Positions 46,902 to 56,020 are shown, counted from the first letter of the stretch. The stretch: 64,000 bases of DNA from Bacillus thuringiensis (GCF_001182785.1 NZ_CP012099.1:4028501-4092500), one strand, 5' to 3'. The notes: a model not told the origin generated them from the letters alone. Program-made: numbers and translations.

Positions 46902-47534
46902 ATGAATCAAAATAAAAAAGCTATATTAGATCTTGTCTTTTATCTCGTAATCCCATTCCTTATTTGGAAATTTGCAAAACCTTATATCGATCCTTATTAC
47001 GCGATGTTACTTTCCTCTGTTCCGGGGATTATTTATACACTGTATACCTTTAAAAAAGAAAAACAGTTTAACGTGACAGGGTTCTTTATTTTAATTACAC
47101 TCATTTCTAATACAACGGTAGATCTATTATCTGGGTCAGCTGAACGAATGTTATGGAACGATGCATATTATCACATCGTACTCGGTATTATCGTCATATG
47201 TACAATTTTTATAAAAAAACCACTTATGTTATATTTCGCAGCAGATATTGCCGCACTTCAAGGCCATGACCGCGATAAAAGTCGTGAGCTTTATCGTGAT
47301 AGTCGTATATATCCAGCACTGCAATATTTAACGTTATTTTTCGGGCTACAATTTATATTAAAAAGCTTTTTAAAAATTTATTTCATCTCTGTTTTTGGTG
47401 TAGATGGCTACGGTGAAATGAGAGCGATTATGACCGCTGTCGGCTGGGGCATTTCTATTTGTATCGGAATAGGGTTCGTATGGGTGAACAATAAAATACA
47501 TGCCGTTACGGAAGAACAAGAATCCGTGCAGTAA
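46902..47534 (+). CDS. VC0807-family polytopic membrane protein
   Basis: The 210-residue protein has about six membrane segments (about 10-27, 33-50, 55-75, 92-110, 140-160, 175-198) and the family-type motif LLSSVPGIIYTLYTFKKEKQ. It resembles VC0807-like conserved membrane proteins of unknown function. AAGGAGG precedes the ATG. It is monocistronic with a strong terminator. Confidence 0.75.
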   Translation: MNQNKKAILDLVFYLVIPFLIWKFAKPYIDPYYAMLLSSVPGIIYTLYTFKKEKQFNVTGFFILITLISNTTVDLLSGSAERMLWNDAYYHIVLGIIVICTIFIKKPLMLYFAADIAALQGHDRDKSRELYRDSRIYPALQYLTLFFGLQFILKSFLKIYFISVFGVDGYGEMRAIMTAVGWGISICIGIGFVWVNNKIHAVTEEQESVQ

Positions 47535-47539
47535 ATAAA

Positions 47540-47571
47540 AATCCCCTAGTGTATTACGACACTAGGGGATT
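47540..47571. terminator. Bidirectional terminator
   Basis: AATCCCCTAGTGT and ACACTAGGGGATT form a 13-bp perfect stem with a 6-nt loop, between the VC0807-like gene and yqzE. Confidence 0.85.
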
Positions 47572-47599
47572 CTTGGTTTGCTAGACATATGACTAAAAT

Positions 47600-47800
47600 T
47601 TAACTTGATTTTTTTCTTTTACTTTTTACATTTCGGTAAAACAAAGCAGCACTCAGCGGCATAACACCAAACCACTTATTCATAAATGGCTCTTTTTCAG
47701 CACGGCGTTGTTCTTTCTTTTGTTTTCGATCTTCTTTTGGAGCATCCATATACGACACAAACTGCTGCGTCACAAAGCGAACATAATCATTAGTAGACAT
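47600..47800 (-). CDS. yqzE: YqzE family protein
   Basis: The 66-residue protein begins MSTNDYVRFVTQQFVSYMDA and has a lysine/arginine/glutamate-rich middle (KEDRKQKKEQRRAEKEPF) and a hydrophobic patch. It matches YqzE, found next to comG in B. subtilis, where it belongs to the competence region. Here aroK and the prolyl hydroxylase gene lie between it and comG. Confidence 0.88.
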   Translation of the reverse strand: MSTNDYVRFVTQQFVSYMDAPKEDRKQKKEQRRAEKEPFMNKWFGVMPLSAALFYRNVKSKRKKSS

Positions 47801-47835
47801 ATTATCACCTCTACTTGATTAGTATGTCCACTTTT

Positions 47836-48333
47836 TTATACATTAATCTTTTCCTTTAATTCATTCATAATTTGCTTTACAGACTTATTTGTCGTATCGA
47901 TATGAATATGAGCCTCTTCATAATAAGCTCGGCGTGATTCAAATTTCGTTACAAATGCATCTATATCTTTCTTTTGAAATAGTGGACGTGTCGTATCTTC
48001 ACGAAGCCTTTCTGCAATTACGTGCGGATCACAATATAAATACACGACAGTTCCGTTCTCTTTCATCCACTTGCGATTTTCCGCTCGTTCAATAATTCCC
48101 CCACCAGTTGTAATAATGACATTATGGACTGGTAGCGAACGTAACATTTCGCTTTCATATTCCCGAAAAGCCATTTCGCCTTCTTCGGCAAAAACATTTC
48201 GAATTGCCTTCTCTTGCTTCTCTTCGATTTTTTGATCAGTATCTACAACATCCATTTGAAGTTCCTTACTTAACGCTTTTCCAATTGTTGTTTTCCCTGC
48301 TCCCATATAGCCGGTTATGTATATAGATTTCAT
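47836..48333 (-). CDS. aroK: Shikimate kinase
   Basis: AroK phosphorylates shikimate in aromatic amino acid synthesis. The 165-residue protein has Walker [13 protein letters not shown], the substrate site [19 protein letters not shown] and the TTGGGII loop. I used ATG 48333 because [14 protein letters not shown] is the normal N-terminus. It stands 36 nt upstream of yqzE. Confidence 0.94.
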   Translation of the reverse strand: MKSIYITGYMGAGKTTIGKALSKELQMDVVDTDQKIEEKQEKAIRNVFAEEGEMAFREYESEMLRSLPVHNVIITTGGGIIERAENRKWMKENGTVVYLYCDPHVIAERLREDTTRPLFQKKDIDAFVTKFESRRAYYEEAHIHIDTTNKSVKQIMNELKEKINV

Positions 48334-48403
48334 TTTCTGTCCTCTCAATCGTCATTTATTAATTGTTATTATAACGAAAGATGCTACTTTGTTTAATAAA
48401 AAA

Positions 48404-48437
48404 ACGTTTTGTTCTTATACTATGAAGAACAAAACGT
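48404..48437 (-). terminator. Terminator of the prolyl hydroxylase gene
   Basis: ACGTTTTGTTC and GAACAAAACGT form an 11-bp perfect stem with a 12-nt loop, followed by TTTTTTATT on the minus strand. Confidence 0.85.
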
Positions 48438-48448
48438 AACACTCGCTT

Positions 48449-49099
48449 TTACTTATAAGTACCTCTTCTCACCCACTGCGTTGCAATCCATTTCTCGCCT
48501 TTCGTTACAGGTGCCCCTCCGTGTAACGTAAGCTCATTTAGTGATTGATCTTGATAAAAATACTCAAAGTATACTGCCATTCCCTTTCTAGGGTGTACAG
48601 AAAGATTTAATTTCGGGAAGTACGTTTCCCCGCCTTCTTCTACATCATTTAAGTACATTACAAGCGTACTAATACGATTGTTAGCAGCTGATCTACTATG
48701 TTCCGCAAAATAATCATAGTGTGCTTTATATTGTTGATCCACTTCATAATTTAAAATGTGCAATCCTTCACCATGCGACGCAGGAACATTCATGATAGAT
48801 GAAATTCGTTTTTCAATCTTTGAAGTAAGTTCATTGTCTTCCAAAAATGCACCGCTACTTGTTCGAATATCATTTACATCACGTGATGAACCAACTTTAG
48901 AACGCTTCATTTTATTTTTAGACATTTCAATCAATTCATCACACTCTTCATCACTTAGTACATTTGCTAATACGACAATAAGAGGTTCTTCGAATTTTGA
49001 AATAATGTGTATTTCTCTATCTTCTGTCATAATCGTATTTCCTTTATGATCAAAAATAGTTTGTTCCTTATTTTCACCTATTTGATTGTTGTTTGTCAT
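48449..49099 (-). CDS. Collagen-type prolyl 4-hydroxylase
   Basis: This 216-residue 2-oxoglutarate/Fe(II) dioxygenase shows the facial triad H127 and D129 (HYDYF) with H193 (LHGG), and the 2-oxoglutarate lysine K203 (TKGEKWIATQW). These positions match the B. anthracis prolyl 4-hydroxylase studied structurally, known to bind collagen-like substrates such as the exosporium protein BclA and also reported to act on EF-Tu-type targets. The ATG at 49099 gives the known length. No collagen-like gene is in this window. Confidence 0.92.
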   Translation of the reverse strand: MTNNNQIGENKEQTIFDHKGNTIMTEDREIHIISKFEEPLIVVLANVLSDEECDELIEMSKNKMKRSKVGSSRDVNDIRTSSGAFLEDNELTSKIEKRISSIMNVPASHGEGLHILNYEVDQQYKAHYDYFAEHSRSAANNRISTLVMYLNDVEEGGETYFPKLNLSVHPRKGMAVYFEYFYQDQSLNELTLHGGAPVTKGEKWIATQWVRRGTYK

Positions 49100-49273
49100 T
49101 TCCCTATTCTCCCTAAAAATAATGATTGGATAGCATGAATATATCACATTCTTTCTACCTTTCTCTTTTTTGAGAAAATTTAAACTTTTAATCATTATAT
49201 TTATCCATTTCTTCTAAAAAATCAATTCAATTTACAATAGAAATCCCTGGTTTTTCTTCGTATTTTTTACATA

Positions 49274-49645
49274 TTATCCTTCTATCCAATCGACTATTTT
49301 TCCATCCTTTTTTCTATACCGAAAGCTCACCGTATAGAAAACTTCCTGTTTGAGTGTACACTGCAATGCAACGAGAATTAAGTCATTTTCAAAGATATAA
49401 TTTCCACTCACTTCTCCCTTTTCATACTGAAAGAAAAATGCACCTTCTTTTTCTTTTTGCTGTAAGTCTTTTTTTATATCTGTAATAGATCGGTTAAGCA
49501 GTTCATCCAGTAAAAACTTTTGTTCTATTTCTATATAAAAATTTTTATCTGTAAACAACATATTTGTTTCGTATATAAAAAAAGAAGTTAATAAAATAAG
49601 AAAGATGAGCGTTCCAGGCATTGTAAACCCATTTTGCCCTCTCAT
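49274..49645 (-). CDS. comGG: Competence pseudopilin-associated ComGG
   Basis: The 123-residue protein has the N-terminal hydrophobic segment of a pseudopilin-like protein (GFTMPGTLIFLILLTSFFIY) and is the last comG gene. It overlaps comGF by 4 nt. It is needed for DNA-uptake pseudopilus assembly. Sequence identity is weak as usual; the operon position carries the call. Confidence 0.85.
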   Translation of the reverse strand: MRGQNGFTMPGTLIFLILLTSFFIYETNMLFTDKNFYIEIEQKFLLDELLNRSITDIKKDLQQKEKEGAFFFQYEKGEVSGNYIFENDLILVALQCTLKQEVFYTVSFRYRKKDGKIVDWIEG

Positions 49646-50112
49646 ACATTCATTTCCATTTCACTATATCGCATAACTACACCTTCATATATTTTTCCGC
49701 TAGTATCTTTCACATTTATAATGAGTACATGAGGTGTTAGTTTGTAAGAAACCGTTCCAATATTTTGTAAAACAACTTCCCTCCCGCGCCTATTTACCTT
49801 TCTTATAAGACGACTATTCTCTTTTTCATACGATACTTCACTCCCATTACGCGATCGGAATCGTAAAATACTATCTCCATTTTCAAATGCTAGCTGTTCT
49901 CCAGATGATACTTCTCGAAACTCCAATTGCATTTGACCTAAAAATACATCCCACTCCCAATCATTTAATCCTTTTGACTGTTTATTTTCCATTCCAATGA
50001 AATGTAGGCGGGGAAAGAGCAAAAAAAATATTGATAATAGAAACAGACATACAATCATTTCTATTAATGAAAAACCAAATTCTAATTTATTTTTTCTCCT
50101 ACATAAAAGCAT
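49642..50112 (-). CDS. comGF: Competence protein ComGF
   Basis: The 156-residue protein has a prepilin-like N-terminus (FGFSLIEMIVCLFLLSIFF) after a basic leader RRKNK. I take ATG 50112 inside the end of comGE. It overlaps comGG by 4 nt. It takes part in competence pseudopilus formation. Confidence 0.88.
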   Translation of the reverse strand: MLLCRRKNKLEFGFSLIEMIVCLFLLSIFFLLFPRLHFIGMENKQSKGLNDWEWDVFLGQMQLEFREVSSGEQLAFENGDSILRFRSRNGSEVSYEKENSRLIRKVNRRGREVVLQNIGTVSYKLTPHVLIINVKDTSGKIYEGVVMRYSEMEMNV

Positions 50113-50408
50113 TGTTCCATCATTCTGTCTTTCACATCTCTCCACATGGTACAAACTTCATTGCCTCCCCAATATGTGTAATACACAATTCCATTTATAT
50201 TCTTTTCTATTATTCGCTTTTCTTCATTTCCATACATATATATAATTGCTTCCTTTTTTAATAATCCAGATGCCTTATAACGAATTTGTATATTTTTTCT
50301 TTCTTGCATAACTAATACTGTTTGCGGTAGTAGTAACGATACAGCCATCATTAAAACACTTAACGATACAATCATTTCAGCCATTATGGATCCTTTTTGA
50401 CATTTCAC
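50082..50408 (-). CDS. comGE: Competence minor pseudopilin ComGE
   Basis: The 108-residue protein has the type IV prepilin leader MKCQKG followed by SIMAEMIVSLSVLMMAVSLL, with the conserved glutamate at +5. A GTG at 50408 is the likely start, with GAGGGAG about 11 nt upstream; the in-frame ATG further up lacks a ribosome site. It overlaps comGD by 32 nt and comGF by 31 nt. Confidence 0.83.
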   Translation of the reverse strand: MKCQKGSIMAEMIVSLSVLMMAVSLLLPQTVLVMQERKNIQIRYKASGLLKKEAIIYMYGNEEKRIIEKNINGIVYYTYWGGNEVCTMWRDVKDRMMEQCFYVGEKIN

Positions 50409-50832
50409 GATACGTAAATCTCCCTCTTCCAAGCTGAAATACAATTTCATATTTATAATTTCTATACGAAATTATAATCGTACCACCTCTATTAATATTT
50501 CCACTTGGATTATATGTCATCGGATTTGGAAACGTATGCAAATCAATTTGTATATCTTCTTCATACTCTCGCTTGACGATATAATACTTTGTACCTGACT
50601 CTTTTATAGCATACATATTTCTATCTTTATGCCAACGTAATGTATAGTGCTTTTGACGATTTATCGCTAATTGCTGCATATACAAAATATCATTTGAAAA
50701 CTGTCTCAAAAATTGTTCAACTTTTTGTCGCTCGTATAAAGAATGAACACTAAAATACGTAACTATACTTAATACAGAAATAGCAAATAAAACGAGTAAC
50801 ATTTCTAAAAAAGTAAACCCCTGTTGTTTCAC
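50377..50832 (-). CDS. comGD: Competence minor pseudopilin ComGD
   Basis: The 151-residue protein has a canonical prepilin signal MKQQG followed by FTFLEMLLVLFAISVLSIV, cleaved by ComC with Phe at +1 and Glu at +5. It overlaps comGC by 4 nt. Confidence 0.92.
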   Translation of the reverse strand: MKQQGFTFLEMLLVLFAISVLSIVTYFSVHSLYERQKVEQFLRQFSNDILYMQQLAINRQKHYTLRWHKDRNMYAIKESGTKYYIVKREYEEDIQIDLHTFPNPMTYNPSGNINRGGTIIISYRNYKYEIVFQLGRGRFTYREMSKRIHNG

Positions 50833-51128
50833 AATGCCCTAATTGATACTGCGCCATCATCTGAAATATGAATAGATTCGCCATTCGGACACTTATCAGT
50901 TGTAATATACTTTTCATCTGTCAGTTCTTTTAACGATGGAATTTTATTATGTTGTAATTGATATACTTGTATTTGCGCTTCTATAGATTTCACGTAAGCT
51001 GCACACCCTTTTCCTTGGACCGATGAGCGCTGTGTAACTACATTCGGAATAATTAATAGTAATAATATAGTTATTACAACCATTACTAATAGCATCTCTA
51101 ACAGAGTAAATCCTTCCTCATTCTGCAT
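50829..51128 (-). CDS. comGC: Major competence pseudopilin ComGC
   Basis: The 99-residue protein has leader MQNEEG and core FTLLEMLLVMVVITILLLLI, the typical ComGC pseudopilin, and two cysteines (residues about 41 and 79) for the intramolecular disulfide. The ATG at 51128 is set by the leader. It follows comGB. Confidence 0.94.
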   Translation of the reverse strand: MQNEEGFTLLEMLLVMVVITILLLLIIPNVVTQRSSVQGKGCAAYVKSIEAQIQVYQLQHNKIPSLKELTDEKYITTDKCPNGESIHISDDGAVSIRAL

Positions 51129-51139
51129 ACAAATGCCCC

Positions 51140-52171
51140 CTAAATAGAATTCATCATTTGAAACATCGGCATAATCATCGCTAAATACATAAGGACAACG
51201 ATTCCTCCAATACATGTAAATAAAATAGGCTGAATGATAACTAACATATGTTTAATTTTCCGTTCCATCTTTTCCATAATAAGATCGCTATAGTCACCTA
51301 ATTCAATCCCTAAATTGCCGTTTGCTTGTCCATGCGTAATAACACAAGAAAGTTCTTTCTCGTAATACCCACTTTTAGCAATGATAGATTGTAACTGTTC
51401 TCCTCCAATTAATTGTCTTTCAATCCGGCTCGCTTCATATTGAAAGAACGGATGATATCTTTGCTCCATCATTATTGTTAAAGCTTCACATACTGATAGT
51501 CCACCATTTAATAAACCACTCAACTGAGTAGCAAAATAATGCGAATGCTTTAAAATAAGAAATGTTTTGATCAGGGGAATACGAAGCATGATTTTTACCT
51601 GTCTAATATGTGGAAGTTTCCTAAAATACAACATATATAAACTACATCCAATAATAACAGTTAAAATAGCAGTTAAAATAATGTAAGGTAGCAGTTTTAT
51701 TGCACTTAAAATTCTTTCTGTAAGTAGTGGTGTATTAGAACCGAACGAACTATAAACCATTTCAACCTGAGGTAATAAGATGAGGTTAAAAATAAAAAGC
51801 ATGATTAGTAGAAAAAACATCAAAAACATAGGATACTGCATTATTTTCATCATGTCTCTCCTATACTTATCTTTCTTATAAAGAAGTGCACTTCCTTGTT
51901 GCAAAGCAAAAGAAATATCACCATGTTGCTCAGCATAAAATAAATAACTTAACATGTCCTGATGAAACTTTAACTGATGAAAAGAATCGTGTAGACTTTT
52001 CCCATCTTTTAACCCCTCAATCATGTTCTGCAATTGTACTTTCTTTTCTACAGGTAATTGAAACTGTAAAAATTCTAATGCTTGTAAAAGAGAGTAGCCT
52101 TTTTCTAATAATTCTCCTAAACGTTTCAACAATACTACTTGATCACTTAAACTCCAAGTTTTCTTAAACAT
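51140..52171 (-). CDS. comGB: Competence membrane platform ComGB
   Basis: ComGB is the GspF-like inner membrane platform of the pseudopilus machine. The 343-residue protein has two GspF-type helical bundles and three membrane segments (about 115-137, 163-185, 310-335). Start choice is uncertain: ATG 52171 or the ATG pair up to 52180, all inside the end of comGA with only a weak ribosome site. Confidence 0.9.
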   Translation of the reverse strand: MFKKTWSLSDQVVLLKRLGELLEKGYSLLQALEFLQFQLPVEKKVQLQNMIEGLKDGKSLHDSFHQLKFHQDMLSYLFYAEQHGDISFALQQGSALLYKKDKYRRDMMKIMQYPMFLMFFLLIMLFIFNLILLPQVEMVYSSFGSNTPLLTERILSAIKLLPYIILTAILTVIIGCSLYMLYFRKLPHIRQVKIMLRIPLIKTFLILKHSHYFATQLSGLLNGGLSVCEALTIMMEQRYHPFFQYEASRIERQLIGGEQLQSIIAKSGYYEKELSCVITHGQANGNLGIELGDYSDLIMEKMERKIKHMLVIIQPILFTCIGGIVVLMYLAMIMPMFQMMNSI

Positions 52172-53207
52172 AAACATCATCTTCTAAAAAACCTAAAGCA
52201 TATCCTTTTCGTATTGACGATTCTAAAGTCTCATGTTTGTAAGTAACACATTCTCCATCTGCTTCTTTAAGCGCTTGTTTTAACTCATATCCATATAGTA
52301 TCTCATAAATGCTTGCTTGCCTTACTTGCCTCATTGATTTACATAAAGTTGAGCACTTTCCTCTGCAAAACGGACACTTCAATTCGACAAGTCGCTGTGC
52401 AGCTACAGCCAATAAAGACTGTTCAATCTCTTGCCTCGTTATACCATAATCCATGAAACGAATGATTGCTCCTTTCGCATCATTCGTATGCAGCGTTGTC
52501 ATGACTAAATGTCCTGTCAAACTTGCTCTTATAGCTATTTTTGCTGTTTCTTCATCACGAATTTCACCGACTAAAATAATATCTGGATCATGACGTAAAA
52601 TAGCCTTTAATCCTGTTTCATATGTGAGACCCGCTTTTTCATTTATTTGAATTTGTAATACATCGTCACTTCTTTTTTCAACCGGATCTTCAAGTGTAAT
52701 GATGCGACGTGTTTTCTTTTTTCTAATTACCTCTAATAATGCATACATTGTCGTTGTCTTCCCAGATCCAGTCGGTCCAGTAAACACGAGTAGCCCCTGT
52801 GAATAGCGTAAAAACGAGAGTAGTTTTGCTGCCGTACTTGGAAATAACGAAAGATGTGATAAGGGCTGAACAGATGCTTGTAAATGAAGGCGAATAACGA
52901 GACTTTCTTGATATACTGTTGGAAGTGTTGAAAGGCGTAAATACACTTCTTGTCCATCAATTTGCAAATACAACGAACCATTCTGTGGCTTCCGTTTCTC
53001 TCCTATGTCCATAGATGCTAAAAATTTAAAATGTGAGACAAGTTTTTCTCCAAACTCCTTTTCAATACAATGTCTCGTCATTAAATCTTTTCCTATACGT
53101 AGTTGCACCGCTACATCCTTCTGCCGGGGCACAATATGTAAATCTGACGCTTGTACCCTACACGCCTCTTTTAAAATTGTATTCGCAAAAATTTCAATCC
53201 CATTCAT
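52164..53207 (-). CDS. comGA: Competence assembly ATPase ComGA
   Basis: ComGA is the GspE-type traffic ATPase that powers pseudopilus assembly. The 347-residue protein has Walker A GPTGSGKTT (144-152), LEDPVEKRSDDVLQIQIN, Walker B RHDPDIILVGEIRDEETA and a CPFCRGKC zinc-type motif near 300. It is the first of seven comG genes. Long A and T tracts lie upstream, as expected for a ComK-controlled promoter, but no clear ComK box could be delimited. Confidence 0.95.
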   Translation of the reverse strand: MNGIEIFANTILKEACRVQASDLHIVPRQKDVAVQLRIGKDLMTRHCIEKEFGEKLVSHFKFLASMDIGEKRKPQNGSLYLQIDGQEVYLRLSTLPTVYQESLVIRLHLQASVQPLSHLSLFPSTAAKLLSFLRYSQGLLVFTGPTGSGKTTTMYALLEVIRKKKTRRIITLEDPVEKRSDDVLQIQINEKAGLTYETGLKAILRHDPDIILVGEIRDEETAKIAIRASLTGHLVMTTLHTNDAKGAIIRFMDYGITRQEIEQSLLAVAAQRLVELKCPFCRGKCSTLCKSMRQVRQASIYEILYGYELKQALKEADGECVTYKHETLESSIRKGYALGFLEDDVYV

Positions 53208-53412
53208 CACTTTTCCCTCCTTACTATGTATATAGCATGAAAACATGCACAATAAAAATTTGGAATTTTGTATTTTCACTAGAACAAAAAGGAAAAATAT
53301 GTTTGTGAAATTATGAACAATTTCTGAATTATTGTCTGAAATTACCTATACTCATGTTTATCTGTATTATAATGTTATTATCTTGGATAAAGTGATAAAG
53401 GTGGAGATCCTC

Positions 53413-54108
53413 ATGGAACAAGCTTTAAAAATTACAGGTGTTTTAGCTGACCCAACTCGTTATTACATTTATAAATATATTTCGCAAAAACATAGTTACG
53501 TAACTGTACAAGAAATTGCAGATGAATTCGATATTCATCCAAACGTAGCACGTTTACATTTATCTAAATTAGAAGATGTTCATATGCTTAAATCGGAAAC
53601 AAAAAAAACTGGAAAAGGCGGAAGACCAAGCAGATTATATGTCTTATCTGAAGATGTTATTCAATTGCAATTTCCATTCCGTGATTATCAATTGTTAGCA
53701 AGAATAGCATTTAATTCTTTACTTAGCCTTGGCGCTGCTGGTGAAAAAGCGCTATACGAAACAGGAAAACAATTCGGGGCCGAATTAATGCAACAACATA
53801 TGCAACGTTTAAATGTGAGTGAAGATGCTTTAACAGTAGAGCAAAAAGTTCAAATTGCAAAAGAAGCTTTCTCAACAGCCGGCTTATCACCTGCATTTGA
53901 ATTAAGTGCAGATGGAACAAAAATTTTCTATGATGTACACAATTGTCCATTTAAAGAAGTTGCTGTTCATCATCCAACTGAAATTTGTAACATGCACGGA
54001 GATATGATGAAAGGAATTTTTGAAATCCTATTCCCTAACATGGAATTAACTCGACATGATAGTCTATTAGATGGATGTAAATCTTGTAATTATAAACTAA
54101 CAATTTAA
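53413..54108 (+). CDS. Winged-helix regulator with SufR-like cysteine cluster
   Basis: The 231-residue protein starts with a helix-turn-helix (ALKITGVLADPTRYYIYKYI, then FDIHPNVARLHLSKLEDVHM). Its C-terminal domain carries C178 (NCPFKEVAVHHP), C192 (EICNMHGDMM), C222 and C225 (GCKSCNYKL). The order CPF...C...G-C-x2-C-x-Y resembles the SufR/DeoR-type Fe-S regulators. Iron-sulfur or metal sensing is inferred. AAAGGTGGAG precedes the ATG. It is divergent from comGA and has its own terminator. Confidence 0.85.
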   Translation: MEQALKITGVLADPTRYYIYKYISQKHSYVTVQEIADEFDIHPNVARLHLSKLEDVHMLKSETKKTGKGGRPSRLYVLSEDVIQLQFPFRDYQLLARIAFNSLLSLGAAGEKALYETGKQFGAELMQQHMQRLNVSEDALTVEQKVQIAKEAFSTAGLSPAFELSADGTKIFYDVHNCPFKEVAVHHPTEICNMHGDMMKGIFEILFPNMELTRHDSLLDGCKSCNYKLTI

Positions 54109-54120
54109 TTTCTCATATAA

Positions 54121-54148
54121 AAAGAAGCCAATAATAATTGGCTTCTTT
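54121..54148 (+). terminator. Terminator of the SufR-like gene
   Basis: AAAGAAGCCAAT and ATTGGCTTCTTT form a 12-bp perfect stem with an AATA loop and a T run. Confidence 0.85.
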
Positions 54149-54234
54149 TTATATGAACGAATATTTACAATAGTAAGAAAAATAAACTATAATGAAAAGA
54201 GGTTTTACTTTTTCTAGAAAAGGAGGGAAATGGC

Positions 54235-54477
54235 ATGGATCGCATGTTTCGCGTTCTCGGCTTTTGGACTGGAATTTTCTCGGTTATGTTTTACGTAGGA
54301 GATATGCAACAGGCTGCACTACTATTTTTAGGACAAACAGGTTTCTTCGTACTTTTAAGCTATTTAAAATTAACAGAGCGTATGTATATATACGTATTCG
54401 GGGCATATTTAACTGTTTTCTTCATAGGATTTACATACTACACGACATTTTTACTTGTCCCTGGGGCTGGACATTAA
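54235..54477 (+). CDS. yqgY: DUF2626 membrane protein YqgY
   Basis: The 80-residue protein has three hydrophobic segments and the conserved start MDRMFRVLGFWTGIFSVMFY. It matches the DUF2626 family (YqgY in B. subtilis, near comG there too). AGGAGGG precedes the ATG. Function unknown. Confidence 0.9.
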   Translation: MDRMFRVLGFWTGIFSVMFYVGDMQQAALLFLGQTGFFVLLSYLKLTERMYIYVFGAYLTVFFIGFTYYTTFLLVPGAGH

Positions 54478-54500
54478 AAGATGGCATTTTGCCATCTTTT
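54477..54500 (+). terminator. Terminator of yqgY
   Basis: AAAAGATGGC and GCCATCTTTT arms with a short loop lead into a run of eight Ts. Confidence 0.8.
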
Positions 54501-54522
54501 TTTTAATCCCGGAATTTCCTAG

Positions 54523-54551
54523 TTGACTTATAGGTTTTATTACCTTATATT
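54523..54551 (+). promoter_or_regulatory. Putative tcyP promoter
   Basis: TTGACT (54523-54528) and TATATT (54546-54551) have a 17-bp spacer, about 34 bp before the tcyP start codon. Confidence 0.6.
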
Positions 54552-54584
54552 CTATATAACAGATTGGAATTAGGGGGAATCAAC

Positions 54585-55979
54585 ATGAATACACTGCTTG
54601 TCGGAATTAACGTTGCAGTCATGCTCATCTTAGTTGGCGTATTATATTATATGCAACGTAAGCATGTATCTTTTAATAAACGTGTATTTACCGCTTTAGG
54701 AGTCGGAATTTTATTCGGTCTTATATTACAATTCATTTATGAGCCAACTTCTAAAGTAATTATTGAATCAAATACTTGGTTTGGCTTAATTGGTAACGGT
54801 TATGTGAAATTACTTCAAATGATCGTTATGCCACTTATTTTAGTATCTATTATTTCAGCATTTACAAAATTACAGTTAACGAAAAACCTTGGTAAAATTA
54901 GTGGTCTTATTATCGGAATTTTAATTCTTACTACAGGAATCGCTGCAGCTGTCGGTATCGCTGCAAGTGCAGGATTTGATGTATCTGCAACAGGCTTGCA
55001 ACAAGGTGATGCAGAATCTGCTCGTCTGAAACTAGTTGAAGAAAGATTTACTTCTATTGAAAAGACAACAATTCCAGATAAATTATTAGAGCTATTGCCT
55101 ACAAATCCGTTTCTTGATTTAACAGGCGCTCGTCCAACATCAACAATTTCTGTCGTAATATTTGCAGCCTTTATCGGCATTGCCTTTATAGGTGTAAAAC
55201 GAAAATATCCAGAACAAGCAGAGCTATTTAAGAAAATGCTTGATGCTGGATATGCAATCGTAATGCGTATGGTAACATTAATTTTACGCCTTACACCATA
55301 CGGCGTATTAGCTCTTATGGCAAAAACAGTTGCTGGTAGCGACATAAACGCTATTTTAAAACTTGGTAACTTCGTGTTAGCGTCTTACGTGGCACTTATC
55401 GTAATGTTCGTTATCCACTTATTATTAATTGCTCTATCTGGTTTAAATCCAATTCAATATTTAAAAAAGGTATTCCCTGTATTAACATTTGCATTCACAT
55501 CTCGCTCTAGTGCTGGTGCGATGCCATTAAATATTGAAGCTCAAAAAGAAAAGCTTGGTATCTCCGAAGGAATTGCAAACTTCGCAGCTTCATTTGGGGT
55601 ATCTATCGGACAAAACGGTTGCGCAGGTATTTATCCAGCAATGCTTGCAATGATGGTCGCTCCAACTGTAGGAATTGATCCATTACAACCACAATTTATT
55701 TTAACTTTAATCGCTGTTGTTGCTATTAGCTCATTCGGTGTTGCCGGAGTTGGTGGCGGTGCAACATTCGCAGCTTTAATCGTACTATCTACAATGAACT
55801 TACCAATCGGTATTGTTGCTCTAGTTATCTCTGTTGAGCCATTAATCGATATGGGTCGTACAGCTCTTAACGTAAGTGGTTCTATGACAGCAGGTCTTAT
55901 TTCAAGTAAATGGCTTGGTGAATTAGATCAAGATACGTACAATCAAGATGATACAAAAACTGGTGAAATTGCTTCATAA
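54585..55979 (+). CDS. tcyP: L-cystine uptake symporter TcyP
   Basis: The 464-residue protein is a sodium:dicarboxylate symporter family transporter with about 8-10 membrane segments. Its length and N-terminus (NTLLVGINVAVMLILVGVLY) match the single-component cystine transporter TcyP of B. subtilis (463 residues). Family motifs include FTSRSSAGAMPLNIEAQ and GVAGVGGGATFAALIV. GGGGGAA lies before the ATG at 54585. Confidence 0.93.
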   Translation: MNTLLVGINVAVMLILVGVLYYMQRKHVSFNKRVFTALGVGILFGLILQFIYEPTSKVIIESNTWFGLIGNGYVKLLQMIVMPLILVSIISAFTKLQLTKNLGKISGLIIGILILTTGIAAAVGIAASAGFDVSATGLQQGDAESARLKLVEERFTSIEKTTIPDKLLELLPTNPFLDLTGARPTSTISVVIFAAFIGIAFIGVKRKYPEQAELFKKMLDAGYAIVMRMVTLILRLTPYGVLALMAKTVAGSDINAILKLGNFVLASYVALIVMFVIHLLLIALSGLNPIQYLKKVFPVLTFAFTSRSSAGAMPLNIEAQKEKLGISEGIANFAASFGVSIGQNGCAGIYPAMLAMMVAPTVGIDPLQPQFILTLIAVVAISSFGVAGVGGGATFAALIVLSTMNLPIGIVALVISVEPLIDMGRTALNVSGSMTAGLISSKWLGELDQDTYNQDDTKTGEIAS

Positions 55980-55983
55980 TGAA

Positions 55984-56020
55984 AAAAAGACGCTAACATA
56001 CAATTGTTAGCGTCTTTTTT
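55984..56020 (+). terminator. Terminator of tcyP
   Basis: AAAGACGCTAACA and TGTTAGCGTCTTT form a 13-bp perfect stem followed by a T run. Confidence 0.9.

Noticed and set aside
53208..53412. ComK boxes before comGA
   Set aside because: A and T tracts are abundant, but no pair with the AAAA-N5-TTTT layout at the required helical spacing could be defined with confidence.
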